Source: an uncultured Collinsella sp.
GTDB lineage: Bacteria > Actinomycetota > Coriobacteriia > Coriobacteriales > Coriobacteriaceae
Assembly: GCA_900752425.1 (NCBI GenBank)
Contig: CAADVE010000243.1
Coordinates: 1 to 15,643 of the forward strand
Length of the DNA stretch: 15,643 nucleotides
Direction of reading: 5' to 3'
This document shows positions 1-6,291 of the stretch, one piece after another. The position numbers and the translations under genes were made by a program. The notes under the pieces were generated by a model. It saw only the letters and a list, made by a program, of their open reading frames with translations, was not told the DNA's origin and did no database searches. The first letter of the stretch is position 1; each line of letters starts with the position of its first letter.

Positions 1-327
1 CCCGACCCCATGGCCAACCCGTACCTGGTCAACGCCGTCACGCTGGCGGCTGGTCTGGACGGCATCGAGCGCAAGCTGGAGCTCCCGCCCGAGGCCACGG
101 CCGAGACACTCAAACTCACCGACCGCCAGATGGTCGAGGCCGGCTACACGCCGCTGCCGCGTTCGCTCAAAGAGGCGCTCGACGTGTTTGAGGACTCGCA
201 GTTTATGAAGGATGCCCTCGGCGAGCATATCCACAGCTTCTTCCTCAAAAAGAAGCGCGACGAGTGGCATAAGTTTGAGTCTACGATCACCGAGTGGGAG
301 ATCAAGCACTACCTGGCGAACTCCTAA
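1..327 (+). CDS. glnA: Glutamine synthetase type I, C-terminal part (5' end outside window)
   Basis: This is the last ~108 codons of a class I glutamine synthetase, which makes glutamine from glutamate, ammonia and ATP in the cytoplasm. The frame is open from base 1 and reads PDPMANPYL, then AGLDGIERKLELPPEA, matching the GS-I C-terminal domain, and ends HSFFLKKKRDEWHKFES...WEIKHYLANS. The NLYDLP-type adenylylation loop of proteobacterial and actinobacterial GS-I-beta enzymes is absent; the corresponding stretch runs straight from LPPEA into LKLTDRQMVEAGY. This points to the I-alpha type, which is not controlled by adenylylation. A response-regulator-like gene starts 50 bases downstream with no terminator between, so the two are probably co-transcribed. 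The family call is secure; the subtype is judged from the C-terminus only. Confidence 0.95.
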   Translation, partial: PDPMANPYLVNAVTLAAGLDGIERKLELPPEATAETLKLTDRQMVEAGYTPLPRSLKEALDVFEDSQFMKDALGEHIHSFFLKKKRDEWHKFESTITEWEIKHYLANS

Positions 328-377
328 TCGCGCTGGCTTGTTCCAGTACGATTGAGCTCATTTTTTTGGAGGCCGAT

Positions 378-1040
378 ATGTCCGAAAAGAGTGCCCTGTT
401 CATGGCGCGCACGACGCGCTTCCACGAGTTTGCCCGCAGCTTGACGACCACCCTGGGTGTCGAGGTGAGCCTGGCCACCCCCGATTCGCCGACTGCGGCG
501 CACGACTTTGACCTGCTGATTCTCGATTCCGATGGCATCCGCAGTGACCGCATCGATCAGATTGCCAAGTGGCTTGACGATCGCGGCGGCGTCCCCATGC
601 TGGTGATCGTCGACGACGAGGCCCTTGGCACCCTGCGTCTGCCCAATCACGCGCATGCCGACTTTGTGTGCCCCACGGCGACGCCCAACGAGCTCAAGGC
701 TCGCGCGCAGCGCTTGATGGGCGAGGAGGAGACCGTTACCGCCGACGATGTGCTCAACATCGATAACCTCGAGATCAACCTGGCTACCTACCAGGTGACG
801 CTCGATAACGAGCCCATCGACCTGACGCTGATGGAGTACTCGCTGCTGAGCTTTTTGGCGACGCCCCCCAACCGTGCCTACAGCCGCGAGGTGCTGCTGC
901 ACCGCGTGTGGGGCTTTGAGTACTGCGGCGGCACGCGCACCGTCGACGTGCACATCCGACGCATCCGCTCCAAGGTGGGCCCGCAGATCGCGGCACACAT
1001 CACCACCGTCCGCGGCGTGGGCTATCTGTTTAAGGACTAG
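378..1040 (+). CDS. glnR: GlnR-like orphan OmpR/PhoB-family transcription regulator
   Basis: 220 residues: an N-terminal receiver-like domain (1-115) and a C-terminal winged helix (about 125-220). ATG 378 is chosen because GGAGG lies at 368-372, five bases upstream; the frame is open further up but overlaps glnA. The winged helix carries DLTLMEYSLLSFLA, VWGFEYCGGTRTVDVHIRR and TTVRGVGYLF, very close to remembered Streptomyces GlnR. The receiver keeps an aspartate at residue 50 (LLILDSDG) but lacks the N-terminal acidic pair, and the usual K-P near its end is replaced by P99-T100. In actinomycete GlnR the receiver is also non-phosphorylatable and D50 helps dimerisation. The position behind glnA supports a nitrogen-control role. 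A terminator follows at 1063. The OmpR family is certain; GlnR orthology is an inference from sequence and context. Confidence 0.8.
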   Translation: MSEKSALFMARTTRFHEFARSLTTTLGVEVSLATPDSPTAAHDFDLLILDSDGIRSDRIDQIAKWLDDRGGVPMLVIVDDEALGTLRLPNHAHADFVCPTATPNELKARAQRLMGEEETVTADDVLNIDNLEINLATYQVTLDNEPIDLTLMEYSLLSFLATPPNRAYSREVLLHRVWGFEYCGGTRTVDVHIRRIRSKVGPQIAAHITTVRGVGYLFKD

Positions 1041-1062
1041 CAAGTAAATAGAGGGCAATGTG

Positions 1063-1096
1063 AGGGTACCGGAGATTTCTCCAGTACCCTTTTCTC
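1063..1096 (+). terminator. Rho-independent terminator of glnA-glnR
   Basis: The inverted repeat AGGGTAC (1063-1069) / GTACCCT (1084-1090) encloses an inner GGAGA (1071-1075) / TCTCC (1078-1082). One C/A mismatch separates the two helices. The sequence continues TTTCTCGTTT. It sits 22 bases after the regulator stop codon. Confidence 0.85.
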
Positions 1097-1224
1097 GTTT
1101 AGGGCGAAAAGAAGACCTTTCACCGATAAAAAGTGTGTCAGTAAAAACAATATCAAACGTATAACACTATCTAGCGAATATCATTTAGTTACCGTATCTC
1201 CCTACTACACGGATGGAGGAAGAA

Positions 1225-2355
1225 ATGCGTTATTCGAGAAAGGTGATTGTCGGATTCATAGTGTTGCTTGCCGCCCTGATGTCTCCAAGGTTGGTTTTTG
1301 GAGACGACGACTTGGTCCGTGTCACACCGCAAATAGCTGTGGAGCAAGCGCAGGCTTTCTTTGATGATGTATCGGATGAGCCGGCGACCGCTTGTGACCC
1401 AGTAAAAATGGTGAATTCCGATGGGGAATCAATCGGGTATATCGTTCGTGCGAAGCGGGATGACGTTAACTATGGCTACGTCGTATTTGATTCAGAGCGA
1501 TCTTGGTGGATCAGCGAATACTGCTTGGCTCCGAACGCTCTTTTACCTATCGAGAGTGCAAGCGAAGAAATTGCACTCCTCGCATCCTCGGATAACGTCG
1601 TTGCGTTAAAGATTGACGAGCTAACTGTTGGCGTTGCCGACTTAGATAAAAACATTGTTTTAGACGCAAGTGGAAAAAAAGTACCAAATAAATTGTCCTC
1701 GGGAGGCAATCGCAGCGGATCGCCGGAACATTTCGATGACGTTTTTGTATCTGCCAAGGATTTGTATAAACAGGGATATGTTGTTGATGCGAGCAAAACG
1801 GTTTCGGGAATAATAACGCCAACGCAAACAGAAGTTATCAAAGAAACGGGGACTTATGCTTGCGCTGTTTCGGCAATGTTTGCAGTTAGCAGTCACTATG
1901 TGACTTTGAACCGCCTTAAATTGTCCGATTTATACTCGGAGCTTTGGAGGCTGTCGGGGACATGGGAAGAAGAAGGAGGAAAGAAATATGATCAAGCGAC
2001 TGGTCTGTACTTTACTCAAGGCAAGACTTCTCCTGACAAACCCGCTCCGGCCTTAAAGGAGTTTTGTGCAAGACGAGGCAAGGAGCTTGAGACGTCATTC
2101 GTTTGGTATCCGTCATGGGATTCCTTTAGGGTGAATACCGACTCGGGGAATCTGAGTATTTTCTCTGGAAGGCTCCGGTCAAATGGCAGCGGGCACGCAA
2201 TGGCAGTTGTGGGCTACGTGGCAATGCATAACACATACTCGAATGCCAAGAAGTACCTGCTTGTTGTTTGGAATGGATGGACAAACCAGCTACAGTTTCT
2301 TCCATATGACGTATCAATTTACACGTCTCACGATGGCACATATTGCAAGGGTTGA
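1225..2355 (+). CDS. Exported papain-like cysteine peptidase with N-terminal pro-region
   Basis: 376 residues from ATG 1225, chosen because GGAGGA (1215-1220) precedes it; an in-frame ATG at 1213 would place the ribosome site inside the gene. A signal peptide runs from RYSRK through VIVGFIVLLAALMS to about FG-DDD (26/27). Residues 30-200 look like a pro-region: a helix VTPQIAVEQAQAFFDDV followed by a strand pair ending YGYVVFDSE. The peptidase part has a candidate nucleophile Cys213 in GTYACAVSAM, a candidate His324 in GSGHAMAVVGY and Asn350 in VVWNGW, the C-H-N order of papain-fold (C10/C39-like) enzymes. No glutamine stands six residues before Cys213, so the oxyanion residue is not obvious. 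The gene is visibly AT-richer than glnA or htrA. It leads a three-gene cassette. The substrate is unknown; the fold call rests on motifs only. Confidence 0.65.
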   Translation: MRYSRKVIVGFIVLLAALMSPRLVFGDDDLVRVTPQIAVEQAQAFFDDVSDEPATACDPVKMVNSDGESIGYIVRAKRDDVNYGYVVFDSERSWWISEYCLAPNALLPIESASEEIALLASSDNVVALKIDELTVGVADLDKNIVLDASGKKVPNKLSSGGNRSGSPEHFDDVFVSAKDLYKQGYVVDASKTVSGIITPTQTEVIKETGTYACAVSAMFAVSSHYVTLNRLKLSDLYSELWRLSGTWEEEGGKKYDQATGLYFTQGKTSPDKPAPALKEFCARRGKELETSFVWYPSWDSFRVNTDSGNLSIFSGRLRSNGSGHAMAVVGYVAMHNTYSNAKKYLLVVWNGWTNQLQFLPYDVSIYTSHDGTYCKG

Positions 2356-2363
2356 TTGTACTC

Positions 2364-2720
2364 GTGAACGGCGACAAGTTCATTCGAAGGGCAATGCTCC
2401 TATTGGTGCTTTCCTTTGCTTTGCTCACCGCAGCGAGCTTCTTTCTGTTAAGGGCGACTAATGGGGGAGAAAACGACACGGTTGTTGCAGTCGAGGTGCG
2501 TGCTCTATCGGATGTTCATAACGGGCAATTTGAGGCGCTTATGCCAAGTGGTTGCCGTAAGAGAATCGATATGCGCCGTAAGTCAAGTTCCGGATATGTC
2601 TCAGGGTTGAAAGCAGGTGATAAATGGATTCTAGTTTTTGTGGAAGATAAGGAACTTGACGGGACTGTTCTGTATCCCCATTCAGCTGAGAAAGTCAAAT
2701 CAAGTAGACAAGGGGAATGA
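2364..2720 (+). CDS. Small membrane-anchored hypothetical protein
   Basis: 118 residues if it starts at GTG 2364, nine bases after the peptidase stop. That start puts the basic stretch DKFIRR ahead of a single hydrophobic segment (residues 11-29, MLLLVLSFALLTAASFFLL), a sensible signal anchor. An ATG at 2394 with GAAGG just upstream would remove the basic residues, and TTG codons at 2343 and 2352 are also in frame. The remainder (35-118) is a small, probably extracytoplasmic domain with alternating strands (VVAVEVRALS, WILVFVEDKELDGTVLYP), perhaps an OB-like barrel. It is not recognised as any family. It lies between the peptidase and another exported protein, with gaps of 8 and 3 bases, so the three are almost certainly one transcript. 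A role as partner or inhibitor of the peptidase is possible but nothing in the sequence shows it. Confidence 0.65.
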   Translation: MNGDKFIRRAMLLLVLSFALLTAASFFLLRATNGGENDTVVAVEVRALSDVHNGQFEALMPSGCRKRIDMRRKSSSGYVSGLKAGDKWILVFVEDKELDGTVLYPHSAEKVKSSRQGE

Positions 2721-2723
2721 AGA

Positions 2724-3308
2724 ATGATTGATAGAAAGCAGTTCTTAGGTCTGATGGCGGGGGCTCCTATTTTGATGCGAGCCGGGATGGCAGAAGCCGT
2801 GGAGTTGCCGGACGCTCAGAAGCGATTGACGCTCGTAGTCGACACGGTGGTCAGAGATGAAAATGGCAATGAAAAAACGCGAACAAGAAGCAGAGAGACT
2901 ATTTTCACGCCAGAGAGCAAAACTGTGTCTGCCGACGCTATGGCCGGTGATGTCATAACAATCCAGAGGGAATCAGATGAAACGTTGCCGCTGCTTGCCA
3001 AGATTGAGCTCACAGTCGCTTATTATAACGATAAAACAGAAATTGAGATTCGTTCCGGAAAGTACTCGATAGTCCAAATCGATCCGCTTGTGATGTACGC
3101 AAACGCTTGGTATGCGCTCATGCAGAAAGATAAATATGTGATGAACTACTTCACAGAAAGCGAAGCATCATATGAAACGGGGTGGGGGCCAACGCCATAC
3201 GACGCGGAGAAGGATAAATGGACGTGCGGATCAGGCATGGGTGCGACGATTACGGACTTTATTAACGATTCAACATATAATTTTGCTATCGACTGTTATA
3301 TTGAATAG
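2724..3308 (+). CDS. Small exported hypothetical protein
   Basis: 194 residues from ATG 2724, three bases after the preceding stop, with AAGGGG at 2710-2715. The N-terminus MIDRKQFLGLMAGAPILM followed by AEA (23-25) resembles an export signal. The R-K-x-F-L pattern is like a Tat signal with the second arginine replaced by lysine, although the hydrophobic core is also compatible with Sec. The mature part is rich in strands (RLTLVVDTVV, KIELTVAYY, TEIEIRSGKYSIV). It has two cysteines, Cys168 and Cys191, that could form a disulfide, and a tail with YETGWGPTPY and MGATITDFI. No known family is recognised. The general style (short, secreted, beta-rich, AT-richer codons) resembles the secreted protein at 5870-6240 on the other side of htrA, without clear alignment. 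Confidence 0.7.
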   Translation: MIDRKQFLGLMAGAPILMRAGMAEAVELPDAQKRLTLVVDTVVRDENGNEKTRTRSRETIFTPESKTVSADAMAGDVITIQRESDETLPLLAKIELTVAYYNDKTEIEIRSGKYSIVQIDPLVMYANAWYALMQKDKYVMNYFTESEASYETGWGPTPYDAEKDKWTCGSGMGATITDFINDSTYNFAIDCYIE

Positions 3309-3427
3309 GCATGACGGCATAAAACGAATTGGCTTATAAGCATGTCATTACTTAAGCAAAGCTGAAATCTTGGCATCTAGTGCTCGGGACTGCCCAGCTT
3401 GGGGTACAAATCAACGTGAACAATGAT

Positions 3428-3455
3428 GGCCCGCCACATGTTTGGCGGGCCTTTG
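3428..3455 (+). terminator. GC-rich terminator-like hairpin in the htrA leader
   Basis: A perfect 8-bp stem, GGCCCGCC (3428-3435) / GGCGGGCC (3444-3451), has loop ACATGTTT and trailing TTTGG. It is 120 bases after the cassette stop codon and only 30 bases before the htrA start. It may end the upstream transcript, or act as an attenuator in the htrA leader. The U-run is short. Confidence 0.6.
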
Positions 3456-3480
3456 GTTATTTGACGAAAGGATCGCAGCC

Positions 3481-4935
3481 ATGAGCGAGAACGATTCCCA
3501 GCGTCCCCAGGATGCGGGCAGCGCTGACGAGACCCAGCAGCAGCCGCGTGTGCAGGTGGAGTCGACGCCTGCCGACGGCAACATTCCCTACGTGCAGGCT
3601 TACGACACGCAGACCGGCCAGCCGCTAGGCAGCCAGCAGGTTGTAAATAAGCACACGGTGGTCAAGACCAAGACCAAAAAGCTGCCGATCTTTATTACGG
3701 CACTCGCCGGCTGTGCGTGCGGCGCTCTGCTGGTCATCGCGCTCATTATGAGTGGCACGCTCAATATTGGCGGCGGAAAGAATGCCGTGACGGCGGGTGC
3801 TTCGGGTTCATCGACGCAAAAGATCACCATCGACTCCGAGGACACCACGCTGGCCGAGGCCGTTTCTGCCAAGGCCCTGCCTTCCGTCGTTTCCATCACC
3901 GCCACTTCGAGCGGTAGCCAGAATGGCTCGCTTTCGCAGTCTGCCGATGAGTCGGATAGCTCGGGCAGCGTCGGTTCGGGCGTGGTGCTCGATACCGAGG
4001 GCCACATCCTCACCAACAACCACGTGGTCGACGGCTACGACCAGTACGTGGTGACCATGGACGACGGCACCACCTACGAGGCTGAGTTCGTGGGCAACGA
4101 TGCCTCGAGCGACCTCGCCGTCATCAAGCTCAAGGATGCTGACGCCTCCAAGCTCACCCCGATCGAGATCGGCGACTCCTCCAAGCTCAACGTGGGCGAG
4201 TGGGTCATGGCGATCGGCTCGCCGTTCGGCAACGAGCAGTCCGTCTCCACGGGCATCGTGTCGGCGCTCTATCGCTCCACGGCCATGAGCTCTACCAGCG
4301 GCAACACCATCTACGCCAACATGATCCAGACCGATGCTGCCATCAACCCGGGCAACTCCGGCGGCGCGCTCGTCAACGACAACGGCGAGCTCGTGGGTAT
4401 CAACTCGCTCATCGAGAGCTATTCGGGCTCCAGCTCGGGCGTGGGCTTTGCCATTCCGGTCAACTATGCCAAGAACATTGCCGACCAGATCATCGATGGC
4501 AAGACGCCGGTTCATCCGTACCTGGGCGCCACGCTTTCGAGCGTCAATGCGCTCAATGCCCGTACCAACAAGCTCAGCACCGATAGCGGCGCCTACGTGG
4601 CAAGCGTCGTCGAGGACGGTCCCGCTGCCAAGGCCGGCATCCAAGAGGGCGATGTCATTACCAAGCTGGGCGACGATGAGATTACGAGCGCCGATGGCCT
4701 GATCATCGCTCTGCGCAGCCACGAGGTGGGCGAGAAGGTCGAGATCACGCTCATGCGCGGCAAGGAAGAGAAGAAGGTCACGGTTGAGCTGGGCTCTGAC
4801 GAGGAGCTGCAGAGCCAGCAGCAGGACGACAGCGCGACCGACACCGGCAACGGCGGCATTACTGACGAGCAGTTGCGCCAGTATCTGGAGGAGCTGCTGG
4901 GCCAGCAGGGCCAGGGCTACGGCCAGGGCTACTAA
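3481..4935 (+). CDS. htrA: HtrA/DegP-like membrane-anchored serine protease with PDZ domain
   Basis: 484 residues from ATG 3481 (AAAGGA at 3467-3472); upstream in-frame codons fall in the hairpin and are rejected. Residues 1-67 are a polar Q/D-rich cytoplasmic tail. One membrane segment follows (about 68-91, LPIFITALAGCACGALLVIA), then a linker. The trypsin-like protease domain has the complete triad: His181 in LTNNHVV, Asp211 in SSDLAVIKL, and Ser293 in NPGNSGGAL. A PDZ domain (about 345-437) includes YLGATL, PAAKAGIQEGDVI and HEVGEKVEITLMR. The C-terminus ends in a flexible tail with GQGYGQGY, encoded by a 12-bp tandem duplication (4909-4932). Family members degrade or refold misfolded envelope proteins. 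Flanking genes on both sides encode exported proteins, which may or may not be clients. A strong terminator follows. Confidence 0.95.
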   Translation: MSENDSQRPQDAGSADETQQQPRVQVESTPADGNIPYVQAYDTQTGQPLGSQQVVNKHTVVKTKTKKLPIFITALAGCACGALLVIALIMSGTLNIGGGKNAVTAGASGSSTQKITIDSEDTTLAEAVSAKALPSVVSITATSSGSQNGSLSQSADESDSSGSVGSGVVLDTEGHILTNNHVVDGYDQYVVTMDDGTTYEAEFVGNDASSDLAVIKLKDADASKLTPIEIGDSSKLNVGEWVMAIGSPFGNEQSVSTGIVSALYRSTAMSSTSGNTIYANMIQTDAAINPGNSGGALVNDNGELVGINSLIESYSGSSSGVGFAIPVNYAKNIADQIIDGKTPVHPYLGATLSSVNALNARTNKLSTDSGAYVASVVEDGPAAKAGIQEGDVITKLGDDEITSADGLIIALRSHEVGEKVEITLMRGKEEKKVTVELGSDEELQSQQQDDSATDTGNGGITDEQLRQYLEELLGQQGQGYGQGY

Positions 4936-4956
4936 CGAGCCGCACATACCGATGCC

Positions 4957-4998
4957 AGAGGGGGCTGTCCCGTCAATGCGGGACAGCCCCCTCTTTTC
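4957..4998 (+). terminator. Strong Rho-independent terminator after htrA
   Basis: A perfect 16-bp stem, AGAGGGGGCTGTCCCG (4957-4972), pairs with 4979-4994; the loop is TCAATG and the tail TTTCTC. It lies 22 bases after the htrA stop. No T-run follows in the minus direction, so it mainly serves htrA, though the stem also lies downstream of the convergent XRE gene. Confidence 0.92.
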
Positions 4999-5003
4999 TC
5001 ATC

Positions 5004-5036
5004 GATCCGTTGGGGATGGAGGAAAACGGATCATTT
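5004..5036. repeat. Palindromic interspersed repeat, copy 1
   Basis: Read on the minus strand this is AAAT, GATCCG, a 17-base spacer TTTTCCTCCATCCCCAA, then CGGATC. The spacer length is identical and the sequence nearly so in the second copy at 12880-12912. The 24-base block shared by the two copies differs at one position. Here it is intergenic, between the htrA terminator and the end of the XRE gene. Confidence 0.7.
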
Positions 5037-5039
5037 TGG

Positions 5040-5291
5040 TTAGTCTTCGTCGCTGGGAAGGCTTCCAAATGCCTCGATGTACTCTTCGTCTGACATCCAG
5101 TCAATGATGTCGCCAGGTTTGCAGTGAAGTGCCTCGCACATCGCGGCCAACGTCGAAAAGCGAATGCCCTTGAGCCGCCCCGTTTTAATGCGCGAAACGT
5201 TAACGGGCGAGATGCCGATAATGTCGGCAAGTTCTTGAGAGGACATTTTGCGATCCGCCATGACGCGATCGAGTCTCATGACGATTGGCAT
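5040..5291 (-). CDS. XRE/Cro-type transcriptional regulator (YozG-like) paired with DUF2975 protein
   Basis: 83 residues from ATG 5291, with AAGGAGGG at 5303-5296. It is almost entirely one helix-turn-helix domain: MRLDRVMADRKMSSQELADI, then IGISPVNVSRIKTGRLKGIR as turn and recognition helix, then FSTLAAMCEALHCKPGDI. This is the characteristic sequence of the short Cro/CI-like regulators (HTH_26 type) that accompany DUF2975 membrane proteins. The DUF2975 gene ends 12 bases upstream and its stop codon abuts this gene's ribosome site, so translation is probably coupled. The partner is probably an integral-membrane input component, but the signal is unknown. It runs convergently towards htrA. 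Confidence 0.9.
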   Translation of the reverse strand: MPIVMRLDRVMADRKMSSQELADIIGISPVNVSRIKTGRLKGIRFSTLAAMCEALHCKPGDIIDWMSDEEYIEAFGSLPSDED

Positions 5292-5303
5292 GCTGCCCTC
5301 CTT

Positions 5304-5825
5304 CTAAATAATGGCGTCAACGTCCGACTGCAAGAGTCGCCCGTACTCAAAGATAGCCGAAAGGGATAGCGCAAACAAAGCGAGAACCAGTGTCCAAGCG
5401 TTAAAACCAAAGATACCAATTGCAGTAATACTGACGTCGTTGGGGAGCTGGACGGCACACAGGTTATCGAAGGTAATCGAGACAATTGAAGAAATGAGCA
5501 GCAGAAGCCCAACAACCAGAAAACGCCGGCATTGTTTTCGCGTGAATATCGACTGAGTACTGACGACGTCAAAGCAGAAGTTCAAGTAGACAATCAGGCA
5601 TGCGATTGAGAGCGCCAGGGCCAGAACATCGCGGATGGCAAGTGCGGTAAGGACGGCGCTCGGAATGGACTCACCATTAATATAGAAGGGAGTGGGTGCA
5701 AAGAGCACCTCCCGCGCCTCGTTGGCAACGCTGAACGCTGAGAAGGCCGCCATGATTGCTGCGACAGACAAAGTGGCGAGCAACATCACATTGCTAAAAC
5801 AGCATCGTTTATCTGAGCTTTCCAT
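5304..5825 (-). CDS. DUF2975 family four-helix membrane protein
   Basis: 173 residues from ATG 5825; a TTG at 5837 is in frame but sits in the terminator-like T-run and is rejected. Four hydrophobic segments lie at roughly 15-37 (VMLLATLSVAAIMAAFSAFS), 58-84 (VLTALAIRDVLALALSIACL), 101-124 (FLVVGLLLLISSIVSITF) and 135-158 (GIFGFNAWTLVLALFALSLS). The C-terminal IFEYGRLLQSDVDAII matches the DUF2975 hallmark of a short polar tail after the last helix. The family is nearly always next to a small XRE regulator, as here. The biochemical function is not established. A terminator-like hairpin sits immediately upstream (5836-5866), with no convincing promoter between hairpin and start. Expression may therefore depend on read-through from the upstream secreted-protein gene or on a promoter hidden in it. 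Confidence 0.88.
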   Translation of the reverse strand: MESSDKRCCFSNVMLLATLSVAAIMAAFSAFSVANEAREVLFAPTPFYINGESIPSAVLTALAIRDVLALALSIACLIVYLNFCFDVVSTQSIFTRKQCRRFLVVGLLLLISSIVSITFDNLCAVQLPNDVSITAIGIFGFNAWTLVLALFALSLSAIFEYGRLLQSDVDAII

Positions 5826-5835
5826 AATTAACCCC

Positions 5836-5866
5836 AAAAAGGCTGCGGCAATGCCGCAGCCAAAAA
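5836..5866 (-). terminator. Rho-independent terminator-like hairpin between secreted-protein gene and DUF2975 gene
   Basis: The inverted repeat GGCTGCGGC (5841-5849) / GCCGCAGCC (5853-5861) has AAAAA on the left and AAAAAA on the right of the plus strand. On the minus strand it therefore reads A-run, 9-bp stem, T5. It begins only four bases after the upstream stop codon and ends 11 bases before the DUF2975 start. Confidence 0.8.
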
Positions 5867-5869
5867 ATC

Positions 5870-6240
5870 CTAAGCATAGATAGTTCTTGCTTCAGAATGC
5901 CAACTGCCGTTGTAATAGTAAGTAACAGTTACGACGACGCTTCCGTTGCTGAGTCCGTATCTATAAGTCCAGCTGATGTTGCTTACTCGAGAATTGGAGG
6001 TCCAGTTCTTTATGGATTTGATGCCTGTTATCGTTCCATAGGTATCGTTAACAGTGTAAGTAACATGGAGCCTGACGCCGTTCGAATAGGCGAGGGTGGT
6101 TTCGGCGGTGTAGATTGAACGACTTTCGGCAACTGGTGAAATGATAGAGGAATGGGTTTCTGCTGCGAAGGCGGGCTGCGCGGTCATGCACGATAACCCA
6201 ACAAGGCAGACGGCGAGTAAATAAGCAACTTTTTTATCAT
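5870..6240 (-). CDS. Small secreted beta-rich protein; signal peptide split by a -1 frame change at an A-run
   Basis: The uninterrupted frame begins at ATG 6187 and gives 105 residues (MTAQPAFAAETHSS...). Upstream in the same frame the codons read VAYLLAVCLVGLSC, so a full signal peptide with AFA-AE cleavage is encoded, but without a start codon. An ATG at 6240 behind AGGAG (6248-6244) is in another frame: M-I-K-K, then LLIYSPSALLGYRA and stop at 6186-6184. The two frames join exactly at A-AAA-AAG (6235-6229): a -1 slip there gives MIKKVAYLLAVCLVG and a 123-residue protein. The mature part is strand-rich (VRLHVTYTVN, SVVVTVTYYYN), has no cysteine and matches no family I recognise. It could be recoding, phase variation in A6, a decayed start or a sequencing error. 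Its terminator follows at once. Confidence 0.6.
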
Positions 6241-6291
6241 TGGCTCCTAACTGTCTGGTGATTATTTTTTAAACTCCTTTCTGACATCGAG

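Noticed and set aside
1211..1224. GGATGGAGGAAGAA resembling part of the palindromic repeat
   Set aside because: Similarity is limited to about 11 bases around an ordinary ribosome site, and the GATCCG/CGGATC ends are missing.
2364..2720. Second cassette protein as a streptopain-inhibitor (Spi) homologue
   Set aside because: The position fits, but no similarity between this protein and the peptidase pro-region could be found by eye.
6251..6284. A start for the secreted protein behind the AAAGGAG at about 6282-6276, using an in-frame ATA or ATC codon
   Set aside because: These codons are very rare starts; the frame is open from there, but the A-AAA-AAG join from ATG 6240 gives a much better signal peptide.
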